NCBI RefSeq assembly: GCF_018324205.1 | Contig: NZ_AP023356.1 | Coordinates: 8,562,501 to 8,626,500, forward strand | DNA: 64,000 nt | Direction: 5' to 3' | Source: Actinoplanes ianthinogenes | GTDB lineage: Bacteria > Actinomycetota > Actinomycetes > Mycobacteriales > Micromonosporaceae | Shown here: positions 40,674 through 49,078 of the stretch, piece after piece | Numbering within the stretch: the first letter of the stretch is position 1 | How the letters are laid out: the number at the start of each line of letters is the position of its first letter | Notes under the pieces: model-generated | Databases searched by the model: none | Seen by the model: only the letters and a program-made list of their open reading frames with translations | What the model was told of the DNA's origin: nothing | Translations under genes and position numbers: made by a program

Positions 40674-41573
40674 GTGCGGGTGGTGGTGACGGGGGCGGCG
40701 GGATTCATCGGCAGCCACCTGGTCGAGGCGCTCGTCGCCGGCGGGCATGACGTGCTGGCCGTGGACGTGAGCGGGCGGGGCGCCACCCAGCACCGGGCCG
40801 AGCTGGCGCGCGCCGGGGTGACGGTGACCGAGTGCGATCTGGCCGCCGACGACCTCGCGCCGCTGGCCGACAGCGACGTGATCCTGCACCTGGCCGGGCG
40901 GCCCGGGGTGCGCGGCTCCGGCGGTCCGCAGACCTGGCGGGACAACGTGACGGCCACGCGGCGGCTGGCCGAGGCCTGCGCCGGGCACGGGACGCGGATC
41001 GTGCTGGCGTCCAGTTCTTCGGTGTACGGCAGCGCGGAACGCCCCTGCGGCGAGGACGATGCCACGGCGCCGCTCAGTGCGTACGCGACATCGAAGCTCG
41101 CGGCGGAGCGGATCGTGCGGCGGGGCGGCTGCGACGGGGTGGTTCTCCGGTTCTTCACGGTCTACGGGCCGAGGCAGCGGCCGGACATGGCGTTTCACCG
41201 GTTCATCGAGGCCGGGCTGGACGGGGTGCCGGCGCCGCTGTTCGGCGACGGCGGGCAGAGCCGGTCGTTCACCTACGTCGGCGACGTGGTGGCGGCGACG
41301 GTGCGGGCGGCGCTGGTGCCGCTGCCGGGCGGGACCGTGGTGAACGTGGGGAGTCCGGTGACCGTGACGATCGGTGACGCGCTGGACCGGATCGGGCGGC
41401 TGCTCGGGACCACGCCGCCGACCGTGACGAAGGACGTGGCGCCCGGGGACGTGGCGTGCACGTGGGCCGGGACGGATCGGGCGGCGCGGCTGCTCGGCTG
41501 GACGGCGAGCACCGGGCTGGACGACGGGCTGGCCCGGCAGATCGCCTGGCATCGGGGGCGGCGGCGTGGCTGA
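40674..41573 (+). CDS. NAD-dependent sugar epimerase/dehydratase
   Basis: 299 residues, extended SDR. The NAD motif is VTGAAGFIGSHLVEAL (G-x-x-G-x-x-G), the active site has SSSSVYGS with YATSK (Tyr and Lys), and RFFTVYGPRQRPDMAFHRFIEA fits UDP-glucose-4-epimerase-like enzymes. GTG 40674. It opens a run of six overlapping or nearly touching plus-strand genes; it presumably supplies the nucleotide sugar for the glycosyltransferases that follow. Confidence 0.9.
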   Translation: MRVVVTGAAGFIGSHLVEALVAGGHDVLAVDVSGRGATQHRAELARAGVTVTECDLAADDLAPLADSDVILHLAGRPGVRGSGGPQTWRDNVTATRRLAEACAGHGTRIVLASSSSVYGSAERPCGEDDATAPLSAYATSKLAAERIVRRGGCDGVVLRFFTVYGPRQRPDMAFHRFIEAGLDGVPAPLFGDGGQSRSFTYVGDVVAATVRAALVPLPGGTVVNVGSPVTVTIGDALDRIGRLLGTTPPTVTKDVAPGDVACTWAGTDRAARLLGWTASTGLDDGLARQIAWHRGRRRG

Positions 41574-42717
41574 CGGACATCGGGCGGCCTATCTCGCCTT
41601 CGACCGGTTCCCGTCCAGCAAGGGGTCGGCGGTGCACATCCGGCACATGGCGGCGGAGCTGTTCGACCGCTACGACGGCGGGCTGTTGTGCGTGCTCGGC
41701 GGCGGTGGCCTGCCCGCCTACCAGCGGGAGGGCAACGTCGAGATCGTCCGGTTCGACGCGGTGGTGCCGAACCTGCTGGACCGGGCGGAGGCGTTCTCCG
41801 CGTGGGCGGCCGAGCAGCTCGCGCCGCACCGCGACAGCCTGGAGCTGTGTCACGTGCGGGACCCGTGGGGCGCGCTGCCGGCGCTGGACACCGGGGCGCG
41901 GCTGGTCTACGAGGCGAACGGGCTGCCGTCGATCGAGCTGCCCTACGCGTGGCCGCTCGCCGCACCGACGACGCTCGGGAAGATCCGGGAGCTGGAGCGG
42001 CACTGTCTGACGGAGGCCGCGGCGGTGGTCGTCCCGTCGTACGTCATCCGGCGCGCCGTGATCGACCGCGGCGCCGCACCGGACAGCGTGCATCTGGTGC
42101 CGAACGGGGCGGACCCGGCGCCGGCCGGCGTGCCGCGACCGGAGGCCGCCCCGGGCCGCTACCTGATCTACGTCGGGGCGCTGCAACCGTGGCAGGGCGT
42201 CGACGTGCTGCTGCGGGCCTTCGCCCGGCTCGCCGACCTGACCGACCTGAGCCTGGTCGTCTGCTCGTCGGTGTCGGCGAACCGGGCGCGGCCGCTGCGC
42301 CGGCTGGCCGAGCGCCTGGAGATCGCCGACCGGGTGCGGTGGCACCACATGCTGCCGCACGCCCAGGTCGCGGCCTGGCTGACGCACGCCGAACTGTCGG
42401 TGGCGCCGCTGACGGCCACGCCGCGCAACCTGGAGCAGGGGTGCAGCCCGATCAAGGTGTGGGAGTCGATGGCGGCCGGCACCGCGGTGGTCGCCTCCGA
42501 CCTGCCGGTGATCCGCGAGGTGCTCGGCGATCTCGGACGGCTGGTGCCGCCGGACCGGCCGGCCGAGCTGGCCCGGGCCATCCGGGTGATGCTGGAGTAC
42601 CCGGACGCCTGCCGGGACCTCGGCCGGCGCGCGCGGCGGCACATCGAGGACGGTTTCACCTGGCACCATGCCCGGAATCGGCTGGCCGCCGTGTACGAAA
42701 CCGTCGCAGGTCACTGA
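41566..42717 (+). CDS. GT4-type glycosyltransferase (GT-B fold)
   Basis: 383 residues. The N-terminal lobe begins AYLAFDRFPSSKGSAVHIRHMAAEL; the C-terminal lobe has the glycosyl-transfer-1 pattern YVGALQPWQGVDVLLRAFARL, HHMLPHAQVAAWLTHAELSVAPL and the donor-site SPIKVWESMAAGTAVVASDLP. It starts with GTG 41566, overlapping the epimerase gene by eight bases. Acceptor unknown; the protein is cytoplasmic. Confidence 0.88.
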   Translation: MADGHRAAYLAFDRFPSSKGSAVHIRHMAAELFDRYDGGLLCVLGGGGLPAYQREGNVEIVRFDAVVPNLLDRAEAFSAWAAEQLAPHRDSLELCHVRDPWGALPALDTGARLVYEANGLPSIELPYAWPLAAPTTLGKIRELERHCLTEAAAVVVPSYVIRRAVIDRGAAPDSVHLVPNGADPAPAGVPRPEAAPGRYLIYVGALQPWQGVDVLLRAFARLADLTDLSLVVCSSVSANRARPLRRLAERLEIADRVRWHHMLPHAQVAAWLTHAELSVAPLTATPRNLEQGCSPIKVWESMAAGTAVVASDLPVIREVLGDLGRLVPPDRPAELARAIRVMLEYPDACRDLGRRARRHIEDGFTWHHARNRLAAVYETVAGH

Positions 42718-42730
42718 TACGGTCCCGGTC

Positions 42731-43450
42731 ATGTTCTGGCGCGATCAGAAAGCCGCCATCGCCGGCTTCCACCCGCTGCACCAGGCGCTGATCTCGCAGC
42801 GCGGGTTCGCCGCGACCCAGCCGGCCGACGGCTGGACGGCGCTGATCACCAGTCTCTATCAGCATGCCGGTCTGGTCCGCCGGGCCAAGTGGGCGCTGCC
42901 GGCCCGCACCCTCGACGTGGTGGTGCCACTGATCATCGAGCTCTGCTCCGACCTCGGCCCGACCGGCAACCTCAGCGTCGTGACCGACCTGCGCGGGCGC
43001 AACATGCCCGGCAAGACCGGTCCGGCGCGCCCGCTGGCGGTGCAGAAGCCGATCCGTTCGGCCACCGAGGAGTGGACCGTCGACCCGTGGTTGCGGCTGC
43101 GCGCCGAGCTGCGGGACGGCAGCGTTCTGGAGATCCTGGTCGTCGACCGCGAGCGCACCCGCCGGATCACCAAGCGCAACCCCCGCGGCAAAATCAAGAC
43201 GAAGCGGAAGAGCAAGCTCACCCAGATCATCCGCGCCCGCCGCCGGTTTCCCAAGGACGTCGCCGGCCAGGTCCCGCCCACCCCGCCGCCGCCGTGGATC
43301 GGGGTGATCGTCCGGGAGGGCCAGCGGCGCAGCGTGCTGGCCACGGCCAAGCTGCCCCGGCCGCCGCAGAGCGCCCAGGAGCAGGTCGACCTGATCCTCA
43401 GCGTGGCCACCGAGCCGTTCCGCTGGACCCCGCAGAGAGGTGCGGCATGA
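42731..43450 (+). CDS. conserved-looking protein of unknown function in glycosyltransferase cluster
   Basis: 239 residues, no family recognised. It starts MFWRDQKAAIAGFHPLHQALISQRGF; a strongly basic stretch near 150-170 (RKSK, RRITKRNPRGKIKTKRK) suggests nucleic acid, membrane or polyanion contact; a Pro-rich segment TPPPPW follows. There is no signal peptide and no membrane helix. It sits 13 bases after the glycosyltransferase stop and overlaps the next gene by four bases, so it belongs to the same operon. Confidence 0.7.
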   Translation: MFWRDQKAAIAGFHPLHQALISQRGFAATQPADGWTALITSLYQHAGLVRRAKWALPARTLDVVVPLIIELCSDLGPTGNLSVVTDLRGRNMPGKTGPARPLAVQKPIRSATEEWTVDPWLRLRAELRDGSVLEILVVDRERTRRITKRNPRGKIKTKRKSKLTQIIRARRRFPKDVAGQVPPTPPPPWIGVIVREGQRRSVLATAKLPRPPQSAQEQVDLILSVATEPFRWTPQRGAA

Positions 43451-43785
43451 CACCCTGCACGGTCACCACCGGCTTCTTCACCCTCGGCAAGTGCGGGGTG
43501 ATGGCCGTCGCCGGCTGTCCGGCCTGCGGGCGGCCGCTGTGCGCGAGCCACATCACCGAGAGCGGCCTGTGCCCGGAGTGCGCCGCCGCGCGTAACCAGG
43601 TGGGGCACCCCGCCGCCGCGGCTGCCTACCGCCGGCGGGCGCACCGGCACCGGACCGCGGCGCAGTATCAGGACGCGGGGTGGTACGCGGGCTTCGACTC
43701 CTACGATCGGGCCGCCTTCGACCCGGGCGCCGGCGCGCAGCAGGACTACCTCGACGACGGGAACGACGCCCTGGTGGACAGCTGA
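43447..43785 (+). CDS. small Cys-rich (zinc-binding-like) protein in glycosyltransferase cluster
   Basis: 112 residues. Cysteines are arranged as C-P-A-C-G-R-P-L-C-A-S-H near 24-35 and C-P-E-C near 42-45, a likely zinc knuckle, followed by an Ala/Arg-rich helix and an acidic Tyr-rich tail (FDSYDRAAFDPGAGAQQDYLDD). It overlaps the preceding gene as ATGA (43447-43450) and touches the next as TGATG. Perhaps a small adaptor; function unknown. Confidence 0.65.
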   Translation: MTPCTVTTGFFTLGKCGVMAVAGCPACGRPLCASHITESGLCPECAAARNQVGHPAAAAAYRRRAHRHRTAAQYQDAGWYAGFDSYDRAAFDPGAGAQQDYLDDGNDALVDS

Positions 43786-44855
43786 TGCGGCTGCTCTGGC
43801 TCACCGAGAACTATCCGCCCAGCCCCGGCGGCATGGCCACCTCGTGCGACCGGATCGTGCGCGGCCTGCGTGCGGCCGGGGCCGAGGTGGAGGTGGTGCA
43901 CCTGGGCCGGCGCGGCGCGGTCCCGCTCACCGAGGACCCGGAGCACGCGCTGCGCTCGCTCTGGACCACCCTGGCCCCGACCATCGGCGACTACACGCAC
44001 GTGGTCGCGTTCGGCGGGACCTATCCGCTGCTCAGCGCCCCGGTCTATGCCGCGTGGGCCGGGTTGCCGCTGATCACGCTGCTGCGGGGCAACGACTTCG
44101 ACACCGGGATGTTCTCGCTGCGCCGGCAGCCGGTGGTGCTGGAGGCCTTGCGCTCCTCGGCCCACGTCTGCGTGGTGGCCAGCTCGACCGCGCCGCTGGT
44201 GTCCCGGCTGGCGCCGGCGACCCCGGTCACCTGGGTCGCCAACGGCATCGACACCTCCGAGTGGGCGATCCTGCCCTCCGAGCGGCAGAAAGCCGCGGCC
44301 TGGCGCGCCGAGCACGTCGAGCCGGGCCGCCGGACGATCGGCCTGGTCGGCCAGCTGAAGAACAAGAAGGGTGTCCGCCTGCTGCTGGACGCCCTGGCGG
44401 CCGGCCGGCACGCGGACCGTTTCCACGTGGTGCTCGCCGGTGACCTGGAGCCCGGCATCGAGGAGTGGCTGGCCGCGCACCCCGAGGTGGCCCACACCGC
44501 GCTGCCGTTCCAGGACCGCTATCAGCTGCTCACCGTCTACGCCGCCTGCGACCTGATCGCCCTGCCGTCGTTCTACGACGGCTTGCCCAACGTGTCGTTG
44601 GAGGCCGCCGCGCTCGGCATCCCGCTGCTCACCTCGGACGCCGGGGGCCTGGCCGACCTGGTCGACTCGTCGATCGGGTTCGCGTTCGCGGCCGGCGATC
44701 CGCACGGCTGCCGGGCCGCCCTGCATCACGCCGCGCTGGCCGCCGACGATCAGTTGGCGGCGCTCGGGGCGGCCGGCGCGCGGCGGGTCCGGGAGCGGTT
44801 CGGGGTGGCGGCCGAGACCGAGGGTTATCTCAAGGTGCTGGCAGCGGTGCGGTGA
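43785..44855 (+). CDS. GT4-type glycosyltransferase
   Basis: 356 residues. It opens MRLLWLTENYPPSPGGMATSCDRIVRGLRAAGAEVEVVHLG, classical for GT4; the donor lobe has IGLVGQLKNKKGVRLLLDAL, FQDRYQLLTVYAACDLIALPSFYDGLPNVSLEAAALGIPLLTSDAGGLADLV (E-x7-E region). The ATG overlaps the previous stop by one base, the stop overlaps the next GTG. The second GT4 enzyme of the cluster. Confidence 0.9.
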   Translation: MRLLWLTENYPPSPGGMATSCDRIVRGLRAAGAEVEVVHLGRRGAVPLTEDPEHALRSLWTTLAPTIGDYTHVVAFGGTYPLLSAPVYAAWAGLPLITLLRGNDFDTGMFSLRRQPVVLEALRSSAHVCVVASSTAPLVSRLAPATPVTWVANGIDTSEWAILPSERQKAAAWRAEHVEPGRRTIGLVGQLKNKKGVRLLLDALAAGRHADRFHVVLAGDLEPGIEEWLAAHPEVAHTALPFQDRYQLLTVYAACDLIALPSFYDGLPNVSLEAAALGIPLLTSDAGGLADLVDSSIGFAFAAGDPHGCRAALHHAALAADDQLAALGAAGARRVRERFGVAAETEGYLKVLAAVR

Positions 44856-45679
44856 TCGTCTGCTACGCGCGGGGCGGCGGGCTCGGGCACCTGACCCGGA
44901 TCCGGGCCTACCTGCACACCGTGCACGACGACGAGCCGGCGACGATCCTGACGGACTCCGGGTTCGCCGGCGATCCGCGGGTGCTCGGGCCGCACCGGGT
45001 GCTGCCGCCCGCGGCGCTGCCGTCGCTGAAGCCGTCGGTGCTGGTGGTGGATGCCTTCCCGTTCGGGATCGACGGGGAGCTGGTTGCCATGCCACGCGCG
45101 CAGCTTGCCGCCTATCCGCTCGCTGTGCGGACCGCTCTGGCGCGTGCTGTGCGGACGGTGCATCTGGCGCGGTTGTTGCGCTGGGACGCCTATCGGTCGC
45201 TGCTGCCGGCGGAGCCGATCGAGTTCGACCAGACCTGGATCCTGGAGGACCTGCACCCGGCGCACGCGGCTCACCTCGCGCGCACCTCGGTGGCCTGCGA
45301 CCGCCTGTCACTGAGCGACCCGCCATCCGATTCCGATTCCTCGGCGGCCGACGGCGTCTGGTTGATCGCGCACGCCGGGCCGCCGTCGGAGATTCACGAC
45401 CTTCTTGCGTACGCCCGGGAGTGCGCCGAACTGGAACGCTGCCGCCCACGGCTGATGCTGGCGGCCCCCGGTCGCCCGGCCGGGTTGCCCGGCGACGTCG
45501 AGCACACCGACCGGTACCCGGTGTGGCCGCTGTTCGCGGGCGCGGACCGGGTGATCACGGCGGCCGGCTTCAACGCGGTCCGGCAGATGGCGCCGTGGCG
45601 GGACAAGCACCGGATGCTGCCGTTCCCACGCCGCTGGGACGACCAGTTCACCCGCGCCTCACGCGCCCGTCAGTGGTAG
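44852..45679 (+). CDS. GT28/MurG-like glycosyltransferase-related protein
   Basis: 275 residues from GTG 44852, overlapping the upstream stop by four bases. It begins IVCYARGGGLGHLTRIRAYLH, the Gly-rich N-terminal loop of GT-B enzymes such as MurG, and near the end has FAGADRVITAAGFNAVRQMAPWRDKHRMLPFPRRWDDQFTRA, like the donor-binding segment of GT28. It is shorter than MurG (about 360) so the linker/first lobe is reduced. The last gene of the cluster. Confidence 0.75.
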   Translation: MIVCYARGGGLGHLTRIRAYLHTVHDDEPATILTDSGFAGDPRVLGPHRVLPPAALPSLKPSVLVVDAFPFGIDGELVAMPRAQLAAYPLAVRTALARAVRTVHLARLLRWDAYRSLLPAEPIEFDQTWILEDLHPAHAAHLARTSVACDRLSLSDPPSDSDSSAADGVWLIAHAGPPSEIHDLLAYARECAELERCRPRLMLAAPGRPAGLPGDVEHTDRYPVWPLFAGADRVITAAGFNAVRQMAPWRDKHRMLPFPRRWDDQFTRASRARQW

Positions 45680-45720
45680 GCGTCCACCGGAACCAGTAGC
45701 AGGCGCCGTCGGCGCGATAG

Positions 45721-45739
45721 CGCGCACCCGTTGTGCGCG
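45721..45739. terminator. possible terminator hairpin
   Basis: CGCGCAC-CCGTT-GTGCGCG forms a seven-base stem in the 151-base gap between the convergent glycosyltransferase and TetR genes. It is short and has no U-run. Confidence 0.4.
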
Positions 45740-45830
45740 TTCTAAGCCGTCCGCGATCAGCTCCGCCTCGTCCCAGCTCTCCGCCACGGCAGCAGATCAG
45801 GGGAGTCGCCCCCGCGACCCCGGAAAGGGC

Positions 45831-46490
45831 TCATTCGCCGAGCAGGCCGGTGAGGACTCGGGACACCGTGTCCTCGAATTGGGGGGCCGGCTCGGGTCTG
45901 GCAACGGTCAGGGCCGCTGTCAGGTGGGGATGCCGGCCCGCCGCGACGGCGTGGGTCAGGTACGCGCCCTGTCGCTGCCGGGCGCCGGAGCCGGCGGTGA
46001 GCTCGTTGAGGGCGAGGGCGGCGGTGAGCGCGTTCGCCACCGCGAAGGCCTCCAGTTTGCGGCCCGTGTCCGCCGGATGGTCGGCGAGGACGGCGAGGAC
46101 GTGTTCCAGCAGGTCGGTGCCGTGCGGGCCGAGCGCCGCGCGGGTCAGCACGAGCTCCGGCAGCCAACCGTGCCGCAGCATCAGGTCGTGCCCCTGCCGG
46201 CACACCTCCAGCAGGGCCGGCAGCCAGGGTCCGCCCGGCGCCGGCAGGTCATAGCCGGCGACCACCTCGTCGGTCATCAGGTCGAGCAGGTCGTCGCGGC
46301 TGTCGACATAGCGGTAGAGCGACGCCGGCCCGGTGCCCAGCTCGGCGGCGACCCGGCGCATCGAGACCGCGGCCAGGCCCTCCCCGTCGGCCAGCGCGAT
46401 CGCCGCGGCGACCACCTCCGCCCGGGACCGCTCGGCGGGACGGCCCACTCCCGTACGCCGTTCCCGAAGCCACACCGGCACCGTCTCCAT
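45831..46490 (-). CDS. TetR/AcrR family transcriptional regulator
   Basis: 219 residues. HTH near 25-70: SRAEVVAAAIALADGEGLAAVSMRRVAAELGTGPASLYRYVDSRDDLLDLM; TetR_C-like helical ligand domain follows. ATG 46490 is preceded by GAGGGG; ATG 46505 lacks a binding site. It is divergent from an alpha/beta hydrolase gene and a 12-bp palindrome lies between them, so it likely represses both. Confidence 0.9.
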   Translation of the reverse strand: METVPVWLRERRTGVGRPAERSRAEVVAAAIALADGEGLAAVSMRRVAAELGTGPASLYRYVDSRDDLLDLMTDEVVAGYDLPAPGGPWLPALLEVCRQGHDLMLRHGWLPELVLTRAALGPHGTDLLEHVLAVLADHPADTGRKLEAFAVANALTAALALNELTAGSGARQRQGAYLTHAVAAGRHPHLTAALTVARPEPAPQFEDTVSRVLTGLLGE

Positions 46491-46504
46491 GCGACCCCTC
46501 TCCA

Positions 46505-46532
46505 TTGCGGTCAGCCTACCGTTCCGGATACG
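46505..46532 (+). promoter_or_regulatory. putative promoter of the alpha/beta hydrolase gene
   Basis: TTGCGG (46505-46510) and GATACG (46527-46532) are 16 bases apart, 35 bases before the start codon. The TetR-type palindrome abuts its downstream side. Confidence 0.4.
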
Positions 46533-46533
46533 G

Positions 46534-46545
46534 TGTTCGCGAACA
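46534..46545. promoter_or_regulatory. TetR operator candidate, 12-bp palindrome
   Basis: TGTTCGCGAACA is a perfect palindrome in the 76-base gap between the divergent TetR and hydrolase start codons, immediately after the hydrolase -10 element. Confidence 0.6.
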
Positions 46546-46566
46546 TCGTTCTCGAAGGGAGCCGCT

Positions 46567-47484
46567 ATGAGCCAGGCATCGCTTGTCGCCCGCAACGGCG
46601 ACGTGCGCCTCGCGGTCGACGACCTCGGCGGCGCCGGCGGCGAGCCGCTGCTGCTGCTCATGGGGCTCGGTGTCTCCCGCTTCTGGTGGCCGGACGGCCT
46701 GGTCGCCGCGCTGATCGACGCCGGCTTCAGCGTGGTGTCATTCGACGGACGCGACGCCGGCGGCTCCACCCGCTTCGACGGCACGCCGGCCGGTGACCCG
46801 CTGACCGCGCTGCTACGCCGGCGATCGCCCGCCTACACCGCCGAGGACATGGCCGACGACGCCGTCGCCGTGCTGGACGCGCTCGGCTGGCAGCGCGCCC
46901 ACCTGTTCGGCGTCTCCCAGGGCGGCCTGGTCGCCCAGCGCACCGCGCTGCGCCATCCGCAGCGGGTGCGGACCGTGACCACGTTCGCCGCCGTGCCCAG
47001 TGACGCACGCGGGGCGGCCGTCCTGCGCTACGTACGCCTGCCGTTCCTCGCCCGGCTGGCGCGCCTGCGCCACCCCGCCGGCCGCGACGGCGACATCGCC
47101 GCCGGCCTGGCCCTGCTGCGGGCGATCGCCTCGCCCGGTCACCCGTTCGACGAGCGGGACGCCCGGCTGCGCGTGGAACGCGAACTCGACGCCGGACTGC
47201 GCAGCGGTGTCCGCGACAGCCGTGCCCAGGCCCGGCAGACCGGCGCCACCTGGCACGGCCCGCGCCTGCGCGGGCTACGTGCGCCCACCCTGGTGCTGCA
47301 CGGTGAGCGGGACCCGCTGATCCGTCCCGCCGCCGGCCGCCGCATCGCCGCGTCGGTGCCGGGCGCCCGCTACGTCGAGTTGCCCGGTGTCGGCCACGAC
47401 CTGCCGCGGGCCGTCTGGCCCACCGTGGCCGGCGAGATCCGCGCCCTGGCCACCGGGCCGATGAAGGCGCCGCGTCACGGGTGA
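46567..47484 (+). CDS. alpha/beta hydrolase
   Basis: 305 residues. Nucleophile elbow GVSQGG (Ser at about 117), acid Asp in LHGERDPLIRP, His in PGVGHDLPRAVW; the oxyanion region is LLLMGLGVSRFWWP. AAGGGAG is upstream of the ATG. It resembles the esterase/lipase group regulated by divergent TetR proteins. It ends overlapping the next, convergent hydrolase by ten bases. Confidence 0.88.
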   Translation: MSQASLVARNGDVRLAVDDLGGAGGEPLLLLMGLGVSRFWWPDGLVAALIDAGFSVVSFDGRDAGGSTRFDGTPAGDPLTALLRRRSPAYTAEDMADDAVAVLDALGWQRAHLFGVSQGGLVAQRTALRHPQRVRTVTTFAAVPSDARGAAVLRYVRLPFLARLARLRHPAGRDGDIAAGLALLRAIASPGHPFDERDARLRVERELDAGLRSGVRDSRAQARQTGATWHGPRLRGLRAPTLVLHGERDPLIRPAAGRRIAASVPGARYVELPGVGHDLPRAVWPTVAGEIRALATGPMKAPRHG

Positions 47485-48206
47485 CACCAGGGGGCGAGCA
47501 GGGTGAGGCACTGCTCCGGGTTCTCCACGTGAGCGTTGTGGCCGAGGTTCGCGAGGGTGACCGCGGGGGTGCCGAGTGCGGTCAGCTGGGCGTCGGTGTT
47601 CATCGGGTCGTGCTCCCCGCGCGCGAGGGTGACCGTGCACGGCGACTTGGCCAGCAAGGCGGGCATGTCCGGCGCGCCCACCCTGAAGGCGCGGGGGTCC
47701 AGGGCCAGGCGCCACCGGCCGTCTCGTTCGTCCAGGCCCTGTGGGTCGTCGGACAGGAGGCCGGTCAGGCCGGATACCCGCAGGTGGCGGGTGAGGGCTT
47801 CGTCCCGGGAGTCGAACCAGGTGACCGGGCGGGTGGCCAGGGACTGTGCACGGGCCAGTTCCTCGGCGGTCCAGGTGACCTTGATGCCCAGGCCGATCAC
47901 GGCGGTGACCGGGGTGCGGGCGGCCAGGGAGAGGGCTACGACGCCGCCCAGCGAGTGGCCCAGGACGACGGTGGGGCCGGTGGGCGGGACGAGGGGGAGC
48001 AAAGCTTCGGCGAGGGCGTCGAAGGTGTAGTCGGGCAGCGGCGCGGAACCGCCGTGACCCGGGAGGTCCGGGGCCAGCCAGCGGCCCGGCCAGTGGCGTT
48101 CCAGCAGTGCGGCCCAGCCGGACCAGACGTCGGCGGTGGCGCCCAGGCCGTGCAGCAGGAGAAGGAGGGGCTCGCCGGTTCCGCCGCCGGTCAACCGAAG
48201 GTCCAT
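47475..48206 (-). CDS. alpha/beta hydrolase
   Basis: 243 residues with HG in LLLLLHGLGATADVW, nucleophile GHSLGG (about 84), Asp in ARGEHDPMNTDAQL and His in NLGHNAHVENPEQ. The fold is a compact alpha/beta hydrolase_6 type with unknown ester or C-C substrate. It converges with the larger hydrolase gene; the two are not close paralogues. Confidence 0.88.
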   Translation of the reverse strand: MDLRLTGGGTGEPLLLLLHGLGATADVWSGWAALLERHWPGRWLAPDLPGHGGSAPLPDYTFDALAEALLPLVPPTGPTVVLGHSLGGVVALSLAARTPVTAVIGLGIKVTWTAEELARAQSLATRPVTWFDSRDEALTRHLRVSGLTGLLSDDPQGLDERDGRWRLALDPRAFRVGAPDMPALLAKSPCTVTLARGEHDPMNTDAQLTALGTPAVTLANLGHNAHVENPEQCLTLLAPWCHP

Positions 48207-48265
48207 TCCTGGAGTCTGCCATCCGGATGTGATCAGAGGCGCCCCGGCTGAGATCGATGCGCGTA

Positions 48266-48295
48266 ACTCTCCGGAAACCTGGGTATGCGGAGAGT
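48266..48295. promoter_or_regulatory. inverted repeat upstream of the second hydrolase
   Basis: ACTCTCCG and CGGAGAGT are perfect eight-base arms around a 14-base core, in the 147-base gap between the DedA stop (48354) and the hydrolase start (48206). It may be the dedA-type gene terminator or an operator. Confidence 0.45.
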
Positions 48296-48353
48296 ACCGG
48301 CGGCGCGGGGGCTGTGCTTGGCGGCCAGACGCCGTTGCCGCCGGTCCTCGGTG

Positions 48354-48956
48354 TCAGCGGTGGCCGGCGCCGGCGAGTTCGCGTTCCCGGGTGGCCGGGC
48401 GGCGTTTCTCCACCAGGGCACAGAGGCCGGCCAGGGCGATCCCGAGGACCACGCCGAACACCGCGCCCAGGAGCGGGGAATGGGCGAAGGTCGCGCCGCC
48501 CACCCGGCCCAGGCCGATCACGTACGCCGCCCAGGCGGTGCTCGCGAGGGCGCTGAACAGGCGGAATCGGCCGGGCGGGAGGGACATCGAACCGGCGGTC
48601 ACGGTGGTGGCGGTCCGGCCGTACGGAAGGAATCTGCCGACCAGGATCGGCATCCCACCGTGACGCAGCAGCAGACCTCTCGCCCTCCCCATCGCCTCGG
48701 CCAGGCGGCCGTGCCGCATGCGGCCGCCGACTCTGCGGCCGATCCGGTAGGAGATCTGGTCGCCGGCCATGCCGCCGGCGACGGCGGCCGCGCCGAGCGC
48801 GACGAGGTTCGGCGAACCGGTGGCGGACAGCGCGCCGGCGGCGATGACGATGGCCTCGGACGGCATGAACGGCAGGAAGCCGTCCATGGCCACGGCCGCG
48901 AAGACGACCACGTACAGCCACGGCGAGGCGAGCAGTGGCATCAGGTGGTCCAGCAT
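48354..48956 (-). CDS. DedA/SNARE-associated (VTT) family membrane protein
   Basis: 200 residues with five or so membrane helices. The VTT signature is present: FLPFMPSEAIVIAAGALSA, then GDQISYRIGRRVG, and GRFLPYGRTATTVTAGSMSLPPGRF (the conserved R-x-x-P-x-x-R region). DedA proteins act as undecaprenyl-phosphate or lipid translocases (family knowledge). GGAGG precedes the ATG. Divergent from the propeller gene at 49079. Confidence 0.88.
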   Translation of the reverse strand: MLDHLMPLLASPWLYVVVFAAVAMDGFLPFMPSEAIVIAAGALSATGSPNLVALGAAAVAGGMAGDQISYRIGRRVGGRMRHGRLAEAMGRARGLLLRHGGMPILVGRFLPYGRTATTVTAGSMSLPPGRFRLFSALASTAWAAYVIGLGRVGGATFAHSPLLGAVFGVVLGIALAGLCALVEKRRPATRERELAGAGHR

Positions 48957-49033
48957 TCCGGTTCCTCCCTCGATCCGTCGTCATTGACCGTACGGATCGG
49001 AGCGGCCCCGTTCGATGGTGCCAACCGGCCGGA

Positions 49034-49059
49034 CCGGGGTGGGGTTAACTCCACCCCGG
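49034..49059. promoter_or_regulatory. 26-bp palindrome before the TolB-like gene
   Basis: CCGGGGTGG and CCACCCCGG flank G-GTTAAC-T; only one base pair (49043/49050) fails. It ends 20 bases before the ATG, so it could be an operator or a leader hairpin affecting translation. Confidence 0.55.
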
Positions 49060-49078
49060 CTTGCCGGATGATGGGGCC

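Noticed and set aside
45680..45830. minus-strand frame with CYWFRW-type peptide between the glycosyltransferase and TetR genes
   Set aside because: It looked like a possible gene fragment, but no start, no family and no continuation were found.
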